Shown: positions 28,358 to 37,122, counted from the first letter of the stretch. The stretch is 64,000 bases of DNA from Cohnella ginsengisoli (GCF_029525555.1 NZ_JAPDHZ010000003.1:620001-684000); one strand, 5' to 3'. Program-made: numbers and translations. The notes: generated by a model from the sequence alone, not told the origin.

Positions 28358-29007
28358 TTAGATCGGCCTGATGCGAATGTTGCCGACAATATAATTGAAT
28401 TGCAGTTTGATCTGCTGATCCTGACTCACGAGGCCCGGCGAGCTCCACGACATGCGCCGCATCATGCCTCCGTCCCCTTGACCGTCGACCGTCACCTGTC
28501 CGAGCAGCACGTTGGCCTCGACCTGCACCCCGTAGTCCTCGGGGACGACGATCTCAATATCGCCGACGATGCCTTGCAAGACGACGTTCGTCGCGTTTTC
28601 CTCGGGCACCGCCCCGGTCAGGTCCAGCCTGACCTCGCCGTACAGATGCCAGCAGCCCATCGAACGAAGCACCCAACCGGGCCGATCCTGCCTCATGTTG
28701 AGAATGAGCCTCGGCCTGCTGACGAAGCCGACGCGGTCGGACGGCCGTACGCGCAAAAAAGTAGATCGCCGCGAGGATCAGTCCGATCGCGAGCACGAGT
28801 CCGATCTGGTTGACGACCAGCACGATGGCGCTGACGGCGATGACCGCGACCGACAGCCGGCTTCGGTCCTGCCGATAACGCTCGATGCCCAGCCACAGAA
28901 GAATGGCCGCGTTAACCGTCGCGAAGCCCGCGATGGCGCCGACGGCTAGATAGAGTCCGGCGGCGATGAACACCAGCGACTTTTTTGGACAAGTTCAGGT
29001 TCTTCAT
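28358..29007 (-). CDS. liaF: LiaF-type inhibitor of the Lia system (two frameshifts)
   Basis: Membrane protein that holds LiaS inactive. Begins MKNLNLSKK, followed by three to four membrane helices (LVFIAAGLYLAVGAIAGF, AAILLWLGI, LSVAVIAVSAIVLVV, IGLVLAIGLILAAIYF), then the conserved cytoplasmic C-terminal domain (GCWHLYGEVRLDLTGAVPEENATNVVL, GIVGDIEIVVPEDYGV) and the family's SSP.LVSQDQQIKLQFNYIVGNIRI ending. Six-base runs at 28981-28986 and 28755-28760 each carry one base too many. Corrected length about 215. GGAGGCGG 8 nt before the ATG. Confidence 0.87.
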
Positions 29008-29072
29008 ATCGGCCGCCTCCTCTCCGTACGATCGTCTGCGCTGCGGCCTATTGCCTTATTATCGCGGATAAA

Positions 29073-29102
29073 GCCATAACGGACGGGATCGTCCGTTATG
29101 GC
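29073..29102 (-). other. Perfect 13-bp hairpin between pspA paralogue and liaF
   Basis: GCCATAACGGACG/CGTCCGTTATGGC with loop GGAT, followed on the minus strand by TTTATCC. Located in the 163-bp gap between the stress-effector genes and liaFSR, it is placed to act as an attenuator that lowers expression of the regulators relative to the effectors, or as a 3' stabiliser. Confidence 0.6.
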
Positions 29103-29170
29103 CTTCGGCGAGCATCCTTGCTAGCATACCACATGTTTCCTGCGGCGTGAATGCCGCCAGTCGACGTTCC

Positions 29171-29866
29171 TTATTCGGCCGATTCGGAAGGAGGCGCGAT
29201 GCGGCTCTTAAGCGCGGCCAGCTCTTGGTCGACCTTCATGGCCTTGGCCGGATCGACGGAGGAAGGTGCGACGGATACGCCGCCGAACGGCGCGCCAGGC
29301 AGTCGGGCGACATCGGCTTCGGCTTCCATCTGAAGGATTTTTTCCTCCATCCGGTAGAAGCCGCGGGAAGCGTTGCCGCTCTCGATCGTGTGCGTCTGGC
29401 TCGTTTGCGCCAGCTGTTTGCGCGCCTTGGCCATTTGGGCGCGGGCGGCGAGCTCGTTGCGCTTGTTGCGCAGCTTGTAGAATTCTTCCTTCATCTCGTG
29501 CAGCTGGCCGGTCAGCTCGGCGACCTGCGCGCTCGCTTGGCTGTGCAGCTCTTGCAGACTGTTTGCCTGGCCTTCGTAGTAGACCTTCTCTTCGAGCAGC
29601 TTGCGGGCGATGCCCTCGTTGCCGGCGAGCAGCGCTTGCTCGGCTTGGCCGATGCGCTCCGCGGAGATGCGAACCGCCTCGTCAAGGCGCTGCTTCAGCC
29701 GGCGTTCTGCCGCCATCTGTCGCGCTACCGTCACTTCGGCGTCGCGAATTTCCACTTCCATGTCGCGAATATACTGGTTGAGCATTACGACCGGGTCTTC
29801 CAGTTTGTCCAGCAGTTCGTGCACCGATGCCTTCGTCATGTCCTTCATTCTTTGAAATACGCCCAT
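29171..29866 (-). CDS. PspA/IM30 family protein, LiaH-like copy
   Basis: 231 residues, almost entirely coiled-coil, with the PspA start [25 protein letters not shown] and the conserved [14 protein letters not shown]. Members (LiaH, PspA, Vipp1) form large rings or rods on the inner face of the membrane and stabilise it when it is damaged. ATG at 29866 chosen for AAGGGAG upstream. Starts 4 bp after the PspC-like gene. The C-terminus is extended with a Pro/Ser-rich linker and a final helix ([13 protein letters not shown]). A second paralogue is at 30385-31053. Confidence 0.92.
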   Translation of the reverse strand: MGVFQRMKDMTKASVHELLDKLEDPVVMLNQYIRDMEVEIRDAEVTVARQMAAERRLKQRLDEAVRISAERIGQAEQALLAGNEGIARKLLEEKVYYEGQANSLQELHSQASAQVAELTGQLHEMKEEFYKLRNKRNELAARAQMAKARKQLAQTSQTHTIESGNASRGFYRMEEKILQMEAEADVARLPGAPFGGVSVAPSSVDPAKAMKVDQELAALKSRIAPPSESAE

Positions 29867-29870
29867 TGTA

Positions 29871-30381
29871 TTATTCTCCCTTCGATTGTTGTTCAAATTT
29901 GGTGATGCGGGCCTTCAGTTCTTCGATTTCCTTCTTGAGCGCCTTCTTCTCGATATCCTCCATCATCGCGTCGAGCGTCGACGATGCCTGCGAGGATGGA
30001 GCGGCCGTTTGCGGAGCGGGCCTGGCTGCCGGGGCGGCAGGTCCGGGACCGGGCCATGCGCCGCCGGCGTTCCAGGAGGAAGCGGGCGGTGCCGGCGGAC
30101 GTTGTTGGGGAGGCGTCCAACCGCCGTGCTGTGGAGGGGGGCGCCCAGCCGCCATGGCCGGCATGCGGACCGCCGAAGGCGCTGCCGCCGCCGAAGTCCG
30201 AATCGCGGGGAATGATGAACCCGGCGATGATATAGACGAACAGCACGGTGCCGCCGGAGAAGACGGTCACGATGACGAGCAGGATTCTAAGCAGCGTTGC
30301 GTCCACGCCGAGGTAGTCGGCGAGTCCCGCGCACACCCCGAACAGCTTGCGGTCGCGGGTCGATCTATACAGCTTGCGCAT
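29871..30381 (-). CDS. PspC-domain membrane protein (one frameshift)
   Basis: PspC domain at the N-terminus: [30 protein letters not shown] then a membrane helix ([25 protein letters not shown]). This is followed by a Gly/Pro-rich linker ([21 protein letters not shown]) and a C-terminal coiled coil ([26 protein letters not shown]), which could contact the coiled-coil PspA proteins. Six-G run 30136-30141 carries one extra base. Corrected length 169. Lies 3 bp after one PspA gene and 4 bp before the other. Confidence 0.87.
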
Positions 30382-30384
30382 CGT

Positions 30385-31053
30385 TTACCCTCCTCCTTGT
30401 TCCAGCTTGCGCTTCAAATTTTGCAATTCGCGGTCCACGGCTTGAGAGACCACCGTGCCGGCCTGGTAGACGAGCTCCTGGCCCATCCGCCGCAAATCCC
30501 TGAGGCTCTTGGTCTCCAGCTCCATGTCCGTGAGCCGGTCGTCCACCTTGCGCAACATCTGCGAAGGATCGGCGCTCCCGGGTGCGAAGCGGGCGTTCAG
30601 CCTTTGCTGCAGCTTCAGCGACTCCATGCGGGCGATGTAAAACTGCCTGCGGTCGTACACGCTGCGGTATTCGTCCCGCAGCTCCTGCAGCAGCTGCTCC
30701 AGCTCCAGCAACTCGCCGCGGCTCTGCTCGTACAAGCCTTGATAGCGCTCCGCCCGTTCTTCATGGGCGACCTTGTCGGCCAGCGCCAGCTTCGCGGCGT
30801 TTTCCTCGCCTGCCTTCAGCGCGGTCAGCGCTTGTTCCTCGCGGCGCTGCGCCCATAGCTGCGCGTCCTTCAACTGCTTGTGCATCTGGTCGGTGTGGGC
30901 GGCGTATTGCCGCTGCAGCACCTCGCACTGGCAGATTTCTTGATGCGTCGACCAGAGAAACTGATCGATGAGTTTAACGGGGTCCTCCGCGTTGTCCAGC
31001 CTTTCGTTCAGCGTTGCGACCGTTATATCCCGCACTCGTTTGACTACGCTCAT
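30385..31053 (-). CDS. PspA/IM30 family protein, first copy
   Basis: 222 residues, coiled-coil, starting MSVVKRVRDITVATLNERLDNAEDPVKLIDQFL, the PspA N-terminal helix pattern. More divergent than the copy at 29171-29866 (HQEICQCEVLQRQYAAHTDQM in helix 2). Membrane-stress protection by binding acidic lipid is expected from the family. Immediately upstream of the PspC gene (3-bp gap) and 22 bp after the small membrane protein gene. Confidence 0.9.
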   Translation of the reverse strand: MSVVKRVRDITVATLNERLDNAEDPVKLIDQFLWSTHQEICQCEVLQRQYAAHTDQMHKQLKDAQLWAQRREEQALTALKAGEENAAKLALADKVAHEERAERYQGLYEQSRGELLELEQLLQELRDEYRSVYDRRQFYIARMESLKLQQRLNARFAPGSADPSQMLRKVDDRLTDMELETKSLRDLRRMGQELVYQAGTVVSQAVDRELQNLKRKLEQGGG

Positions 31054-31075
31054 TGTTATGGATAACCTCCTTTGC

Positions 31076-31378
31076 TTACCATCTGCGGGTACGACCCGTT
31101 TTGCCGCTTAGCATCGATATGCCCAGCACGATCAGCCCGATCGCCGCGACCCAGAAGATTACGACCGACAGCTTGCCCAGGAGCATGAAGCCGCCGATGA
31201 TGCCGATGACGATGCCGATCAGCCTGTAACCGTTGCGCCAAGCCATCACGCCGAGACCGATGATCGCGATCGGAATGAGCAGGCCGATGATCCATCCGAC
31301 CAAATGACCCAGCTTTCCGAAGAGTAGAAGCACGCCCAACGCGATCAGCACCACTGCCCAACCACTGTTCTTTTTCAA
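31076..31378 (-). CDS. LiaI-like small membrane protein (LiaF transmembrane domain / DUF5668)
   Basis: 100 residues with four short hydrophobic helices: WAVVLIALGVLLLFG, LVGWIIGLLIPIAIIGLGV, YRLIGIVIGIIGGFMLLG and VVIFWVAAIGLIVLGISML. Resembles LiaI and the LiaF membrane region; in B. subtilis LiaI anchors LiaH at the membrane. TTG start at 31378 with GGGGTGAG 5 nt upstream. First gene of the lia/psp operon. Confidence 0.8.
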   Translation of the reverse strand: MKKNSGWAVVLIALGVLLLFGKLGHLVGWIIGLLIPIAIIGLGVMAWRNGYRLIGIVIGIIGGFMLLGKLSVVIFWVAAIGLIVLGISMLSGKTGRTRRW

Positions 31379-31428
31379 CTCGTCTCACCCCTTTGCGTCG
31401 TTTCCTGTTTGCTTTACCTCACAAACTC

Positions 31429-31457
31429 ATTGTAAACGTTCGGACGCCTCCGGATAA
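31429..31457 (-). promoter_or_regulatory. Candidate promoter of the lia/psp operon
   Basis: Minus strand TTATCC (31452-31457), 17 bp, TACAAT (31429-31434). The spacer contains CCGGAGGCGTCCGAACG, a TCCG-rich stretch that could include a regulator site; the weak -35 suggests an activator such as LiaR. Confidence 0.5.
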
Positions 31458-31589
31458 CGGACCCGCGCACGGAATTGGCCCTGGACTGCAGTCGGGGGCC
31501 GGCACGGTCTTAAGGTGCCAACATTTGCGGGTACCTTTGGCCACCGGTCTATGTTAGCGTTGTCTATACCATGAACGGGAGGTGTTTGG

Positions 31590-32207
31590 ATGTTACGTAA
31601 ACGCTTGATGGTCGGGGCGGCCGGCTTGCTCGCGGCTTCGGCCATATGGACGGCTATGCCGGCAGCTTTCGCTTCTGCCGCCGATGCGCCGGACATCGGC
31701 TCCGCCTGGACTTCGGAAGACACTTCCCCCGAGACCGATGCTTCAGCCGGCAGTTCGACCGCTTCGGCATCCGACGTTGAACGGATTATTGCAGAAGGCA
31801 TGCGTTATATAGGAACGCCTTACGAGTACGGTTCCGACCGGAGCACCGACTCGACGTTCGACTGCTCGGACTTCGTCAAATGGATTTTCTCCAATGCGGA
31901 TGGGATCGAGCTGCCTTCGGATTCGCGGCGCCAAGGCGTTTATGTCAAGAATAAAGGGGCCGTCTCGCGCGATTGGCGGGAGCTTAATCGAGGAGACCTG
32001 ATGTTCTTCATGTCCTATCGCGGCGCGTCGGCTTCGGCTTACGGCGATTCGGTCAAGTCGAATGCGGAAATTACCCATGTTGCATTGTACCTGGGGAACG
32101 GCAAGATGCTGCAAACTTATTCGAAGGACAGCGGCGGCGTTCGTATCGACATGATCGACGGCACGACTTGGGAAAAGCGATTTTTGTTCGGCGGCAGCGC
32201 ACTCTGA
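31590..32207 (+). CDS. Secreted NlpC/P60 peptidoglycan endopeptidase
   Basis: 205 residues. Signal peptide of about 31 residues (RKRLMVGAAGLLAASAIWTAMPAAFASA), a Ser/Thr/Glu-rich linker, then an NlpC/P60 domain with catalytic Cys92 (TFDCSDFVKW) and His163 (ITHVALYLGNG). Cleaves D-Glu to diamino-acid bonds in cell-wall peptides. Divergent from the lia/psp operon, which responds to wall stress, so joint regulation is conceivable. GGGAGG 8 nt before the ATG; strong terminator after. Confidence 0.93.
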   Translation: MLRKRLMVGAAGLLAASAIWTAMPAAFASAADAPDIGSAWTSEDTSPETDASAGSSTASASDVERIIAEGMRYIGTPYEYGSDRSTDSTFDCSDFVKWIFSNADGIELPSDSRRQGVYVKNKGAVSRDWRELNRGDLMFFMSYRGASASAYGDSVKSNAEITHVALYLGNGKMLQTYSKDSGGVRIDMIDGTTWEKRFLFGGSAL

Positions 32208-32218
32208 TTTCTATTAAT

Positions 32219-32257
32219 AAAGGCTCGGTCCCGTTACCCAGGGCCGAGCCTTTTTTT
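32219..32257. terminator. Bidirectional terminator between convergent genes
   Basis: AAGGCTCGG/CCGAGCCTT stem then seven T on the plus strand; it ends the NlpC/P60 gene and touches the stop of the convergent MEKHLA gene. Confidence 0.9.
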
Positions 32258-32715
32258 ATAGCCAAGTCCAGCTTGGAAACATCGCCGCCTGGCCTCGGTA
32301 CGCTCCTTTTTCGTCAATGAGGTTCCAGACCACGGCTTGCTCGATACGGAACCTCTTGCCGCTGCCCGAGATTCTGACGCCTTCGTATCCGTCGGAATAT
32401 CCTTTTTTGTCTGACATTCTCCATAAAGGCTTCCCTGACGCTTTGCTCCAGAGGTTCCGCCGTCAGCCTGGACGGCATCCCGGTAAACGTCTTCCAGCTC
32501 ATTTCCCATAGCGATAGCGCGGTTCGGTTGCCGTAGTTCAGCACCGGATCCGCCTCCGTCCCGTGAGACAACAGCGCGAACGGCGCTTCGTATAGCAGCT
32601 CGGCCGCGCGTGGCTCCAAATTCGCATCAATCAACGATTTCCCTGTTAAATTGAGGTAGCTGTCCATGAGCAACCGGCTGTGCCGTTCCAGCCATTCGCC
32701 ATCCTCTAAACGCAT
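32256..32715 (-). CDS. MEKHLA-domain protein (one frameshift)
   Basis: 152 residues after correction, a PAS-like MEKHLA domain: WLERHSRLLMDSYLNLTGKSL, then ELLYEAPFALLSHGTEADPVLNYGNRTALSLWEMSW, the classic signature of this family, and PSRLTAEP. The frame is lost at a six-T run (32403-32408); one base fewer gives MENVRQKGYSDGYEGVRIS through to MFPSWTWL. Start at 32715 (MRLEDG) with GAGG 5 nt upstream. Cytoplasmic; role unknown in bacteria, often linked to sensing. Stop falls inside the convergent terminator. Confidence 0.85.
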
Positions 32716-32887
32716 CCGTTCCTCGCCCCTTTCCCATTTCCTCATTGTACTTCGGTTTCATCGGCGGTCAAGTTGGACAATAGGAAGTAATCCGGGCAGG
32801 CTTTCTGCCGACCGCCTCGCGGCGGTGCGGATAGAATGTCCGGCGGATGGCGCACAATGACATTAACTTTCAAAGGAGGTATTCAAA

Positions 32888-33230
32888 ATGAACGAAACCC
32901 CGCATATCATCGATAAGGAAGAGCGAATCGACACGTCCAAAGTGGGCGATACGATCTCTAGAATGGACGCTCCGAAAAAAGGACGAGATCCTCAGCAACT
33001 TCGAATCGTTCAAAAGCTACTTGAACAAGCGTATCGCGCTTGGCGAGTCGCTCGGCTTGTCCGAGGAGCAGCTTGCGCAGGTCGCGGAGAAAGTCGCGGA
33101 CTATCTGGCCCAGCATGAAGATCCCCGCAACGCCGAGGAGAATCTGCTGCAGGAACTGTGGAAGGTCGGCGATCAGGACGAGCGGCACAAGCTTGCGCAT
33201 ATGCTCGTGAAGCTGGCGCAGCAATCCTAA
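32888..33230 (+). CDS. DUF3243 family protein, YmfJ-like (one frameshift)
   Basis: After removing one A from the six-A run at 32975-32980 the protein is 113 residues: an acidic leader (MNETPHIIDKEERIDTSKVG) then the DUF3243 domain (ILSNFESFKSYLNKRIALGE, LGLSEEQLAQVAEKVADYLA, ENLLQELWKVGD). Small helical cytoplasmic protein of unknown function, conserved in Bacilli. AAAGGAGG 7 nt before the start. Confidence 0.88.
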
Positions 33231-33311
33231 TCGTCTTGAGGCCGCGAATCACGATCGACCGTCGTCTCGTTGCGGCGGTCGATCCCTTACCCAGGCAAGG
33301 AGGAAAGGACG

Positions 33312-34270
33312 ATGGACAAAAAAAACGAAAAAAAAGACGTTGCGCTTTGCCGAAAATCTGTACTGCCGCTTTCAGGATGACGAAGTGCCCGCGATGGGCG
33401 CCCAGTTGACTTATTACTTAATCCTGGCGATATTTCCCTTCATGATTTTCCTTATCGCCTTGATCGGGTTCACGCCGTTCACGACCTGGGACCTGCTGGA
33501 CGCCCTGAACAAGGTGTTGCCGCAATCGAACAGCCAGGTGCTTGTAGATTGGATCAAAAACATACAAGAAAACCGCAGCGGCGCGCTGCTGTCTTTCGGG
33601 ATCATCGGTTCGCTGTGGTCGGCCTCGAGCGGCATCAATGCCATCATCCGTGCGCTGAACAAAGCTTACGACGAGCCGGAGACCCGTCCGTTCTGGAAGG
33701 TGAAAGGTCTGTCGGTTATCGTGACGATCGTCCTCACGCTCGTTATTTTCAGCAGCTTGGCTTTGCTCGTATTCGGCCGTTGGCTCGGCCAGTGGATTTT
33801 TAAGACGTTTGCGCTTCCCGATTTTTTCGACGAAGTATGGTCCGTGGCGCAGTTCGTTATTCCGATCGCCATCATCGCGCTCGTATTCACGGCCATGTAC
33901 AAATACGTGCCTAACCGGCATCTGAAATTTAAGGAAGTGCTGCCGGGCGCCCTCGTCGCGACGATCGGCTGGATCGTCGCATCGGGACTGTTCGCCTTTT
34001 ACGTCAGCAACTTCGCCAACTACACGAAAACGTACGGCAGTCTGGGCGGCGTCATCGTGCTGCTCACTTGGCTCTACATCAGCAGCATCATCGTCGTGCT
34101 GGGCGGCGAGGTCAACGCGACGCTCGCATTCGACCGTGAAGGCAAGAACAAGCCGGAATGCAAAAAGTATACGCACTCCATCACGAATGCCTGGAACAAA
34201 GTCAAAAACTGGCGCTCGCCTAAACGAGGCGACAAAGGTAAAAAAGGTGCCGCCCCATGTGCATACTTAA
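33312..34270 (+). CDS. YihY/BrkB family inner-membrane protein (frameshifts at both ends)
   Basis: About 318 residues with six membrane helices. Family motifs: AMGAQLTYYLILAIFPFMIFL near the start, LLSFGIIGSLWSASSGINAIIRALNKAYD, and VLPGALVATIGWIVASGLFAFYVSNFANYTKTYGSLGGVIVLLTWLYISS. Once called ribonuclease BN, now regarded as a membrane protein of unknown transport function. Start at 33312 (AAGGAGGAAAGG upstream) needs one base fewer in the eight-A run 33318-33325 or 33328-33335. At 34240-34245 (six A) one fewer base ends the protein at 34270; without it the frame runs to 34467 through a hairpin at 34394, which I think is unnatural. Confidence 0.88.
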
Positions 34271-34393
34271 AGCATAGAGCTGTTGCATCGGTTCCTACGG
34301 GATATGGAAATGCCGCCTTGCTATCGGACTTCTCCTTTGCTGGCGCTCTGTGCAGTATAGGCCTCCAAGTCTGGATGCGGGTTGAATATAAAC

Positions 34394-34417
34394 GGGCCGG
34401 AATGCGGATTCCGGCCC
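34394..34417 (+). terminator. Hairpin downstream of the YihY gene
   Basis: GGGCCGGAA/TTCCGGCCC with 6-nt loop, followed by TCTTCCTGTT. Also readable from the convergent FNT gene side. Moderate terminator. Confidence 0.6.
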
Positions 34418-34475
34418 TCTTCCTGTTCGCTATGCGCTGTAGCATTTTTCCATGCTCGTTATCGTAGCTAACTGT

Positions 34476-35279
34476 CTATTTTGCCCGCTCTGCAGTCCTC
34501 TCTCGATGGGCCAGGTAGAACAGCAATCCCGTACATATCGCTCCGCCTGCAAAGTTGCCCAACAATACCGGAATCCAGTTCCACACGAGCATGTCGGCAA
34601 ATGAATAGTTAGCGCCTAGCATAAGGCCCGCAGGCAATAGAAACATATTGACGACCAAGTGCTCGAAGCCTTGTCCGAAAAACAGCAATATCGGCATCCA
34701 CATCGCCGCGATCTTGCCGATCGTCGACGCGGAGGACAAGCTCATGATGACGCCGAGCGCGACCATCCAATTGCAAAGCACCGCCTTGACGAAAGCCAGC
34801 ATCCAGCCGTCGCCACCCAGATGGATATAGGCATTCGTCTTGCCTTCCGCCGCCGAGATGACCGCTTGCACGAGCGGGTTGCTCATATCGTGGCCCATCT
34901 TCGTGATAGCCATCGTGTATAACGCCGCGTATAGGCCTCCGCCGATCACGTGCCCGATGAGTGCCCATGCGAAGCTCGAGGCCATTTTGCCCGCGCTCGT
35001 CCGTCCTTTAAGCACGGCCAGCGGAAGCGCCGCGAAGCTTCCGGTTACGAGCTCTAAGCCCAGCAGCAGGATAAGGACGAACCCGACGGGAAACAAGACG
35101 GCGCCTGCGATCGGCATGTTCGTCTGCACGGAAGCGGTGAGGGCTAGGGTCGTCGCACATCCGAGTATCGCGCCCGCCAATCCGCTCCGTACGAGCTTTT
35201 GCGTCACAGGCAACTTGGATTTTGTTTCCCCCAATGCAATCAAGCTCTCCAACATCTGACCCGGCTTCACATAATCCAT
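34476..35279 (-). CDS. Formate/nitrite transporter family channel
   Basis: 267 residues, six membrane helices of the FocA/NirC fold. Family features: GLELVTGSFAALPLAVLKGR (first signature), VLCNWMVALGVIMS (the NWxV/L re-entrant motif) and GFEHLVVNMFLLPAGLMLGA (GFEHxVxNM). Likely exports or imports formate, nitrite or a similar small anion; no formate lyase or nitrite reductase gene is nearby to decide. Starts at 35279 with GGGGG 7 nt upstream. Confidence 0.93.
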   Translation of the reverse strand: MDYVKPGQMLESLIALGETKSKLPVTQKLVRSGLAGAILGCATTLALTASVQTNMPIAGAVLFPVGFVLILLLGLELVTGSFAALPLAVLKGRTSAGKMASSFAWALIGHVIGGGLYAALYTMAITKMGHDMSNPLVQAVISAAEGKTNAYIHLGGDGWMLAFVKAVLCNWMVALGVIMSLSSASTIGKIAAMWMPILLFFGQGFEHLVVNMFLLPAGLMLGANYSFADMLVWNWIPVLLGNFAGGAICTGLLFYLAHRERTAERAK

Positions 35280-35432
35280 GCCAACGCCCCCTAAACTGCT
35301 GCCGCGCGAGGCTATTTAGCTTCGGCCGGCTTCTTTGCTTCATTATAGGCAAGAGGGCGCAGCTGCGCTGTGACTAACTTAACAAGCGTTGAATTTATCT
35401 TCTTGCATCTGTCTCTGCCTTGCCTTCAAGCG

Positions 35433-35771
35433 TCAGTTCCTTCGGTCCGAACAGATTGTATTCGCATGTATAAGAGATTCGCAGCGCTTCTCCACCGTAT
35501 GGGCACGATAAGTCCGTATGATAGATGTATCGATCGGTCGAACGGTGAGCAAATAGGCTTCTTCATCCGTCCAGCATCCGCTAGCCGCTACGCTCATGAC
35601 GGAGTAGAATTGCTGGCCAGGCGGGAACGGACGCCCGACTTGCTCCGCGGACTGCTCAGCGAGATTCCGGATGGCGCGGCGATCCGAAGGAACGCCAACC
35701 TGTCGTCTAGCGCTCGGGTCGCGACCGATGACGCTTCGATTATTATACTTATAGGCTTCCAAATGCGACAA
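35433..35771 (-). CDS. Possible small gene or gene remnant
   Basis: A 112-codon frame (GQQFYSVMSVAASGCWTDEEAYLLTVRPIDT...) with composition more like protein than the alternatives here, continuing upstream in frame without a clear start or ribosome site (REAHIDLSHLEAY). I recognise no family. The 570 bp between the FNT gene and the tRNA terminator contain nothing firmer. May be a decayed gene. Confidence 0.25.
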   Translation of the reverse strand: MSHLEAYKYNNRSVIGRDPSARRQVGVPSDRRAIRNLAEQSAEQVGRPFPPGQQFYSVMSVAASGCWTDEEAYLLTVRPIDTSIIRTYRAHTVEKRCESLIHANTICSDRRN

Positions 35772-35846
35772 ATCGATATGAGCCTCTCTATCAAAAAAAC
35801 AGGCGATCGAAGAGCGATCGTCTGTCGGTACTTACTCTATGAAAAT

Positions 35847-35875
35847 AAAAAAAACAAGAAATCATAAATTTCTTG
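35847..35875 (-). terminator. Terminator of the rRNA/tRNA operon
   Basis: Minus strand CAAGAAAT/ATTTCTTG stem with 5-nt loop followed by TTTTTTTT, 12 bp after the last tRNA. Confidence 0.93.
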
Positions 35876-35887
35876 AATAAGTAGTTA

Positions 35888-35973
35888 TGGTGCCGGTGAA
35901 GGGACTCGAACCCCCACTCCCTCTCGAGAAGCGGATTTTGAGTCCGCCGCGTCTGCCATTCCGCCACACCGGC
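35888..35973 (-). tRNA. tRNA-Leu (CAA)
   Basis: Class II tRNA, 86 nt including encoded CCA, anticodon loop CTCAAAA, long variable arm, 5'-GCCGGTG pairing with CACCGGC. Confidence 0.95.
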
Positions 35974-36001
35974 ATGATTAAATTTTCGACTTAATAAAAA
36001 A

Positions 36002-36078
36002 TGGCGCGCCCTAAGAGATTCGAACTCCTGGCCTTTAGATTCGTAGTCTAACGCTCTATCCAGCTGAGCTAAGGGCGC
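36002..36078 (-). tRNA. tRNA-Arg (ACG)
   Basis: 77 nt with CCA; acceptor GCGCCCT/AGGGCGC; anticodon loop CTACGAA. A34 is expected to be modified to inosine. In B. subtilis trnD this place is a second tRNA-Leu. Confidence 0.95.
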
Positions 36079-36089
36079 GAATATGAAGT

Positions 36090-36163
36090 TGGAGGCGCCA
36101 CCCAGACTCGAACTGGGGGTAGAGCTTTTGCAGAGCTCTGCCTTACCACTTGGCTATGGCGCC
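36090..36163 (-). tRNA. tRNA-Cys (GCA)
   Basis: 74 nt with CCA; acceptor GGCGCCA/TGGCGCC; anticodon loop CTGCAAA. Confidence 0.95.
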
Positions 36164-36174
36164 AAGAACTTAGA

Positions 36175-36249
36175 TGGAGCGGAAAACGGGATTCGAACCC
36201 GCGACCTTCTCGTTGGCAACGAGATGCTCTACCACTGAGCTATTTCCGC
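36175..36249 (-). tRNA. tRNA-Gly (GCC)
   Basis: 75 nt with CCA; acceptor GCGGAAA/TTTCCGC; anticodon loop TTGCCAA. Confidence 0.95.
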
Positions 36250-36253
36250 AAAA

Positions 36254-36328
36254 TGGCTGGGGATCTAGGGATCGAACCTAGGAATGACGGAGTCAAAGTC
36301 CGTTGCCTTACCGCTTGGCTAATCCCCA
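36254..36328 (-). tRNA. tRNA-Gln (TTG)
   Basis: 75 nt with CCA; acceptor TGGGGAT/ATCCCCA; anticodon loop CTTTGAC. Confidence 0.95.
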
Positions 36329-36340
36329 ATAAGGTAAAGA

Positions 36341-36417
36341 TGGGGCGATCGAGGGGAATTGAACCCCCGAATGTCGGATCCACAAACCGATGCGTTAACC
36401 ACTTCGCCACGATCGCC
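36341..36417 (-). tRNA. tRNA-His (GTG)
   Basis: 77 nt with CCA; the acceptor has eight pairs, GGCGATCG/CGATCGCC, the extra G-1:C73 pair diagnostic of tRNA-His; anticodon GTG. Confidence 0.95.
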
Positions 36418-36434
36418 ATATTATAGAGTTTCAT

Positions 36435-36508
36435 TGGCAGGGGCAGCAGGAATTGAACCCACACTAACGGTTTTGGAGACCGCTGTTCTACCTTTAAACT
36501 ATGCCCCT
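36435..36508 (-). tRNA. tRNA-Trp (CCA)
   Basis: 74 nt with CCA; acceptor AGGGGCA/TGCCCCT; anticodon loop CTCCAAA. Confidence 0.95.
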
Positions 36509-36526
36509 ATAATGTTAAGGTAAAAA

Positions 36527-36610
36527 TGGTGGAGGATGATGGATTTGAACCACCGAACCCGAAGGAACAGATTTACAGTCTGCCGCGTTTGGCCACTTCG
36601 CTAATCCTCC
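36527..36610 (-). tRNA. tRNA-Tyr (GTA)
   Basis: 84 nt with CCA, class II with long variable arm; acceptor GGAGGAT/ATCCTCC; anticodon loop CTGTAAA. Confidence 0.95.
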
Positions 36611-36626
36611 ATGACTGTAAAACAAA

Positions 36627-36702
<76 letters not shown>

Positions 36703-36725
36703 ATAACCATATGGCATTACTCAGA

Positions 36726-36801
<76 letters not shown>

Positions 36802-36828
36802 ATTTTACAATCTTACGAAGAAAGAAAA

Positions 36829-36905
36829 TGGCGGAGCTGACGGGATTCGAACCCGCGGTCTCCTGCGTGACAGGCAGGCATGTTAGGCCTCTACACCACA
36901 GCTCC
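36829..36905 (-). tRNA. tRNA-Asp (GTC)
   Basis: 77 nt with CCA; acceptor GGAGCTG/CAGCTCC; anticodon loop CTGTCAC. Confidence 0.95.
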
Positions 36906-36937
36906 ATGTGGGATCTCGGATAACTCCGGGATAAAGT

Positions 36938-37014
<77 letters not shown>

Positions 37015-37050
37015 TCGTTAGTAAGTCTTACTATTTGGGCGACGTTTCAT

Positions 37051-37080
37051 ATCATAACCGATATCGCCTTATTCATGCAA
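37051..37080 (-). promoter_or_regulatory. Internal promoter of the tRNA array
   Basis: Minus strand TTGCAT (37075-37080), 18 bp, TATGAT (37051-37056), in the 108-bp gap between tRNA-Glu and tRNA-fMet. In B. subtilis trnD a tRNA-Val lies at this point; here it is absent. It would drive the twelve downstream tRNAs independently of rRNA. Confidence 0.6.
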
Positions 37081-37122
37081 GCCCTTTATCAAAATATTTT
37101 TCTGATTCAGGCTTCTTAAAGA

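Noticed and set aside
34271..34467. Natural C-terminal extension of the YihY protein
   Set aside because: It reads through a terminator-like hairpin and depends on a six-A run; a one-base correction gives an earlier stop.
35370..35867. 165-codon plus-strand frame before the tRNA array
   Set aside because: Ends in the A-run of the tRNA terminator, has no ribosome site and shows no recognisable motif.
37015..37122. Degenerate tRNA-Val in the gap between tRNA-Glu and tRNA-fMet
   Set aside because: No cloverleaf or T-loop GTTCGA could be found; only promoter-like boxes are present.
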